This document shows positions 60,744 through 64,000 of a DNA stretch of 64,000 nucleotides, piece after piece (positions within the stretch are counted from its first letter, which is position 1; the number at the start of each line of letters is the position of its first letter). The notes beneath the pieces are model-generated. The model saw only the letters and a list, made by a program, of their open reading frames with translations. It had not been told where the DNA came from and did not search any database. A program made the translations under genes and the position numbers. The stretch is taken from NCBI RefSeq assembly GCF_041434935.1, contig NZ_CP107964.1, forward strand, positions 7,423,001 through 7,487,000. Direction: 5' to 3'. The DNA comes from Kitasatospora sp. NBC_00374. Its GTDB lineage: Bacteria; Actinomycetota; Actinomycetes; Streptomycetales; Streptomycetaceae.

Positions 60744-62102
60744 ATGTCCACACACGCACAGCGGCCGGGCGACGGCCGAGCGGACGGCGGCACCGGGCGC
60801 GGGCCCGGCCGCCGCGCACTGCTCGCGGGGCTCACCGGGGCGGGCGCCCTCGCGGGCAGCGTCGTCCTCGGTGGCGGCAGCGCCTCGGCGGCGACCACGG
60901 GCGTGGACGCGTACGTCGTCGACGTCGTCGCCAAGGGCGCCGACCCGACGGGCCAGACGCCGAGCGACACCGCGTTCCGGGCCGCCGCAGCGGAGCTCCT
61001 CGGCTCCTTCCAGCAGGGTCCCGTCTCGGGCGCCATCCCGAAGAAGGTGCTGCTCGTCCCGCCGGGCAACTACCTGCTGACGCAGCCGGATTCGCTGCTT
61101 CCGGGCGAGGACGGCGTCGGGCACGGCGGTATCGTCGACGGTATCTCGATCACCGGCTACGGCAAGCGGCTGTCCCGCATCACGTACGCGCCGACGGCCC
61201 GGAACACCACGCTGTGGACCAACCGTCAGCGGTACAAGAACATCCGCATCAGCGGCCTCACCTTCGAGAGCCAGGACGCCACCTCGACCTTCAACTACGC
61301 GTACTCCTCGGACGCCGGCGGCGTGCAGGACACCTGGTACACGGACGTCGAGTGGCGCGGTGCGTGGAAGGTCGGCATCGGCCTCGACGGCCCCGCCTCC
61401 ACCTCCGACCTCAACAGCGAGATGGGCTGGGACCACTGCCAGATCGGCGGCTCCTACACGGACGCCTTCCTGGTGATCGGCATGACGCCGGCGGAGCCGC
61501 AGCAGGACCAGTTCCTGAACTACTGGTTCCGTGACTGCAAGGTGGAGTTCAAGTCCGGCTCGTTCGTGCGCAACGAGCGCGGCGGCTCGATGAACTTCGT
61601 CGGCGGCTCGTACATCCTCACCGACGCGGCCTCCACCGGGACCTTCTTCCAGCTCGGCTCCGCCGCGAGCGGCCGCGCCGACTCGACCATGCGCCTGTAC
61701 GCACAGGGCATCCGCTTCGAGCTGCGCGGCGCGGGCCACAAGGTCATCGACTCGGGCTGGTACAAGGGCTCGATCACCTTCGTGTCCTGTGACGACACCG
61801 CGCTCTCCTTCCAGGCCTGGGGGGCGAACGCCGTCACCCACGCGTACCGCTTCGACGCCGTCAACCCCTCGCGCGGTCCGATGGTGCGCTACCAGGACTG
61901 CGCGCTCATGGGCTCCCACCAGGTGTCGGCGAGCACCGCCACCACGGCGGGCAAGCTGCTCTACGACGGTTGCCGCTTCAGCAGCGTGACCGCGGGGACC
62001 GGTGCCGCCGGCTTCCTCCGCTGGCCGGGCACCGCCCCCTGGTACGAGTTCCGCGACTGCCTGACCAAGGCCGGCAGGCTCGCCGACGCCAAGGTGTCCT
62101 GA
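60744..62102 (+). CDS. Secreted right-handed beta-helix protein
   Basis: 452 residues. A Tat-type or Sec signal (GRRALLAGLTGAGALAGSVVLGGGSASA) is followed by a beta-helix fold of the pectate lyase/glycoside hydrolase 28-like kind (VVAKGADPTGQTPSDTAFRAAA near the N-terminus and VLLVPPGNYLL). Repeats of Asn/Asp-rich turns run through the body. The catalytic residues are not obvious, so it may be a sugar-binding structural protein, a phage-tail-spike-like depolymerase or a hydrolase. The ATG at 60744 follows GGGGGTAC. A strong hairpin ends it. Confidence 0.8.
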   Translation: MSTHAQRPGDGRADGGTGRGPGRRALLAGLTGAGALAGSVVLGGGSASAATTGVDAYVVDVVAKGADPTGQTPSDTAFRAAAAELLGSFQQGPVSGAIPKKVLLVPPGNYLLTQPDSLLPGEDGVGHGGIVDGISITGYGKRLSRITYAPTARNTTLWTNRQRYKNIRISGLTFESQDATSTFNYAYSSDAGGVQDTWYTDVEWRGAWKVGIGLDGPASTSDLNSEMGWDHCQIGGSYTDAFLVIGMTPAEPQQDQFLNYWFRDCKVEFKSGSFVRNERGGSMNFVGGSYILTDAASTGTFFQLGSAASGRADSTMRLYAQGIRFELRGAGHKVIDSGWYKGSITFVSCDDTALSFQAWGANAVTHAYRFDAVNPSRGPMVRYQDCALMGSHQVSASTATTAGKLLYDGCRFSSVTAGTGAAGFLRWPGTAPWYEFRDCLTKAGRLADAKVS

Positions 62103-62118
62103 CCCCCGGGCGACGACA

Positions 62119-62148
62119 GCCGCGCCCGCCCACCCGGGCGGGCGCGGC
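62119..62148 (+). terminator. Strong hairpin after beta-helix gene
   Basis: GCCGCGCCCGCCC (62119-62131) pairs perfectly with GGGCGGGCGCGGC (62136-62148) around a 4-nt loop, 17 nt after the stop codon at 62102. Confidence 0.8.
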
Positions 62149-62234
62149 ACCCTCCCCGGCCCCGGCCGGTACTGGTGGAGACCGGCCCGCCCCCGTCATC
62201 ATGAACGCTCGGGCACCATCCGGGGGAGGCCGAC

Positions 62235-63236
62235 GTGGGTCACGAGGAACTGGTCACCGACGCGGTCCGGGCCCGCGCCGCCGCCGAATCCGCCGCCTGG
62301 CTGCGGGCCGGGCGGTCCACCGGGCGCTGCGACCGGCCGGCGGCCGAGGCGGCCGTCGCCGCCGTGTACCGGGCCCACGGCCTGGCCGTGCCGCGGACCG
62401 TCGTGTGGATGGACTCACCACTGGGCGGCGCACTGGCGTCCTGGGTGCTGCGGCACCGTCAGGAACACCGGCTCGACGGCACCCTGCTCACCGACACCGA
62501 GGCGGGGCCGCCCCTGCGCGTATCGGAGGAGTTCGCCCGGCGGGCGGAGGAGCGGATCCGCGAGCAGCTCCCGGCCGGCGGAGCCGGGCGGCGAGCGGCC
62601 GACGGTGCGGTACGACGGCGGCTGGCCGGTACGTTCCTGGACACCGCAGGGGCGAAGCGGCTGCTGGTGCAGGCCCTCGGCGAGCCGCTGTACGAACCGC
62701 TCGACTTCGACTGGGCCGAGGCGGAGCCCGGCGCCTTCGAGCTGGAGCAGGCGATGGGGGAGCTCCTCCACCCCTTGACCAACCATGAACTGGTGGCCTT
62801 CTGCCTGCTGGTGTACCGGCACCTGCAGGGCAGGGTCGCGGGCCTCGTCCCCGACCACGTCGCGCGACCGGCCCGGGTGATGGACGTGGTGACCCCGCCA
62901 CCGCCGCCGAGCCGGGAGGCGATCTGGTTCCAGGACCGCTTCGGCGGCTTCCTGGAGCCCTGGGCGGACCCGGCGCGGCTGATCCACTGGCGCTGCCTGC
63001 TGGGTGCCGCCGGGCTGCCGACGGTACCCGCACTGGAGGCGGTCCAGGCGGCGCTGTACCGGGTCGGCTGGTGGTGGCCCCTGGACGACGCCGTCGTGCT
63101 GACCGAGCGGCCCGTCACCCTGCACCACACGCCGGCGCCGCCCGGCGACATCCACCCGTCGGGCGTGCTGATCGGCTACGCGGACGGCTACCGGGTCGAG
63201 CAGCAGGACGCGCCCCGGGACGGGGCCGGCGGGTGA
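62235..63236 (+). CDS. Hypothetical DUF6745-like protein
   Basis: 333 residues, soluble. The segment AVYRAHGLAVPRTVVWMDSPLGGALAS, later VRARAAAESAAWL and the C-terminal HRVGWWWP-like YRVGWWWPLDDAVVLTERPVTLH are typical of the large actinobacterial DUF6745/DUF6331-like group, often found with leucine-rich-repeat proteins; none is seen here. The function is unknown. The GTG at 62235 has GGGGAGG upstream. Convergent with the membrane protein gene. Confidence 0.75.
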   Translation: MGHEELVTDAVRARAAAESAAWLRAGRSTGRCDRPAAEAAVAAVYRAHGLAVPRTVVWMDSPLGGALASWVLRHRQEHRLDGTLLTDTEAGPPLRVSEEFARRAEERIREQLPAGGAGRRAADGAVRRRLAGTFLDTAGAKRLLVQALGEPLYEPLDFDWAEAEPGAFELEQAMGELLHPLTNHELVAFCLLVYRHLQGRVAGLVPDHVARPARVMDVVTPPPPPSREAIWFQDRFGGFLEPWADPARLIHWRCLLGAAGLPTVPALEAVQAALYRVGWWWPLDDAVVLTERPVTLHHTPAPPGDIHPSGVLIGYADGYRVEQQDAPRDGAGG

Positions 63237-63269
63237 GGCCGGAGCCCCACGGCCCCAGGGCGAGCCGGG

Positions 63270-63722
63270 TCAGCCGCCCGAGCGCATGCACTCCTCGTTG
63301 CCGCCGCCGCTGCGGCACACACCGGCGCCGGGAACGGCCGGCTCGGAGGAGACCCCGGGAGTGGGGGCCGGCTGCCGGGCCTGGATGTTGGGGAAGGCGA
63401 CGGCCAGCGCCAGGAAGCCCACCAGGATCGCGACCAGCGCCTGGCTGACCGCGGTGACCGGGCGGCTCGCCCGCCGCAGCAGGTTGAAGGCCACCAGCGC
63501 GGCGGCCGCCGCGACCAGGCCGAGGACGAGGGCGTGGCCGACCGGCGGGGGCGCGGGCTCCGACGCCTCGGGCTGCGCCGCCCACTGCGTCAGGACGGCC
63601 GAGACGCCGACGGCAGCCACGACCAGCGCCTCCGGCAGCAGGACGGCACAGGCCAGCAGGAGGTCGACGAGCACGGAACCCGAGGTCGAACGCCGCCGCT
63701 CGGGAGTGGAAACCGGTGTCAT
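63270..63722 (-). CDS. Small membrane protein
   Basis: 150 residues with three or four membrane helices (about 16-40, 58-80 and 92-110: VLVDLLLACAVLLPEALVVAAVGVS, GHALVLGLVAAAAALVAF and ALVAILVGFLALAVAF). The C-terminal tail is Cys-rich (GVCRSGGGNEECMRSGG) and probably extracytoplasmic. There is no family I recognise. The ATG at 63722 was chosen for the clean start of the basic N-terminus. Confidence 0.75.
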   Translation of the reverse strand: MTPVSTPERRRSTSGSVLVDLLLACAVLLPEALVVAAVGVSAVLTQWAAQPEASEPAPPPVGHALVLGLVAAAAALVAFNLLRRASRPVTAVSQALVAILVGFLALAVAFPNIQARQPAPTPGVSSEPAVPGAGVCRSGGGNEECMRSGG

Positions 63723-63822
63723 GGCCGACAGTCTTGCCGATCTTGGTCGGCGGACGCCTGAGTACGCGTACTCAGCGCCCACGGCGGATCGGCTCAGGCC
63801 GCCCCGGCGGGCCGCGGAGCGC

Positions 63823-64000
63823 TCACCGTTTGGCGCCGACGACCACCACCTCGCGGCCGGACTGCCCGCAGGCCGAGCAGTGCCAGGCCATCGTCTCCTG
63901 GAAGTGCAGGTGGAACGTCGGGTCCGGGCGCTCGGCGGTGGGTGCGGTGGTGGTTTCGATCGTCCGCCAGTCGCTCCACACGACCTTCTCGGGGTCCTTG
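63823..64000 (-). CDS. C-terminal fragment of unknown zinc-knuckle protein (start outside window)
   Basis: The last 58 codons and the stop of a minus-strand gene that enters from the right edge. It contains one CxxC pair (WHCSACGQSGREVVVVGAKR) after a FHLHFQETMAW strand, suggesting a zinc-binding tail. The start and family cannot be judged from this fragment. Confidence 0.7.
   Translation of the reverse strand, partial: KDPEKVVWSDWRTIETTTAPTAERPDPTFHLHFQETMAWHCSACGQSGREVVVVGAKR

Overview
High-GC actinobacterial chromosome of the Streptomycetaceae type (Streptomyces or Kitasatospora-like). The evidence is the very high GC content, frequent GTG/TTG starts, ATGA/GTGA stop-start overlaps, a SARP regulator, many Sec/Tat-exported hydrolases, a SpoIIE-type phosphatase, an F420-dependent enzyme and a SHOCT protein. 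I see no rRNA, tRNA, insertion sequence, prophage or CRISPR array. The window looks like ordinary chromosome carrying several accessory cassettes.

Layout. 1-3502 (minus): LodA-type quinoprotein oxidase, its LodB flavoprotein and a coupled third gene cut by the window edge. 3671-4885 (minus): a VOC protein and a small membrane/SHOCT pair. 5338-9942 (plus): three separately terminated secreted hydrolases (PE-PPE/cutinase-like esterase, penicillin/aculeacin-type acylase, esterase-D-like hydrolase). Two of them, perhaps all three, have SARP-like direct-repeat promoters. 10085-11155 (minus): a regulator fusing a LuxR HTH to a SARP. 11278-13416 (minus): FHA protein and Ser/Thr kinase. 13560-18726 (minus): a tiny leader ORF followed by three exported proteins (M23 peptidase, lysozyme-like enzyme, GH43-like propeller), all carrying seven-bladed PLL-type lectin domains; two of these domains are near-identical at the DNA level.

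19455-29662 (minus): a tightly coupled five-gene operon (WGR/DUF4132, MoxR AAA ATPase, DUF5682, VWA, SWIM) that matches the E. coli yehI-yehL-yehM-yehP-yehQ set, whose function is not established. 30167-34846: ExoIII nuclease, GntR and ROK regulators, methyltransferase, GNAT. 34870-38758 (minus): cupredoxin lipoprotein and a bioB-bioA-bioD operon. 38982-43821: small membrane protein, Ski2-like helicase, serine hydrolase. 44214-49098 (plus): reductive pyrimidine or hydantoin catabolism (amidohydrolase, dihydropyrimidinase, F420-dependent LLM oxidoreductase, NCS1 transporter), with a possible RNA switch before the transporter. 49115-52889 (minus): ribose-type ABC importer. 53069-57408: AcoR-GAF/SpoIIE/HATPase sensor phosphatase divergent from a cyclase-family hydrolase, then a zinc-ribbon miniprotein on what looks like a leaderless transcript. 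57455-64000: peptidoglycan-binding-like protein, Ro60/TROVE protein with a structured upstream region (possible Y RNA), secreted beta-helix protein, unknown protein, membrane protein and one partial gene.

How it fits together: an exported-hydrolase theme (5-19 kb) seems tied to the LuxR-SARP regulator. The three upstream hydrolase promoters carry SARP-like repeats, and the regulator's own promoter shares a 28-bp element with the lectin-hydrolase operon. Operon structure, motifs and repeats were read directly from sequence. Regulatory links and the physiological roles of the YehI-Q operon, LLM enzyme and Ro-linked RNA are inference.
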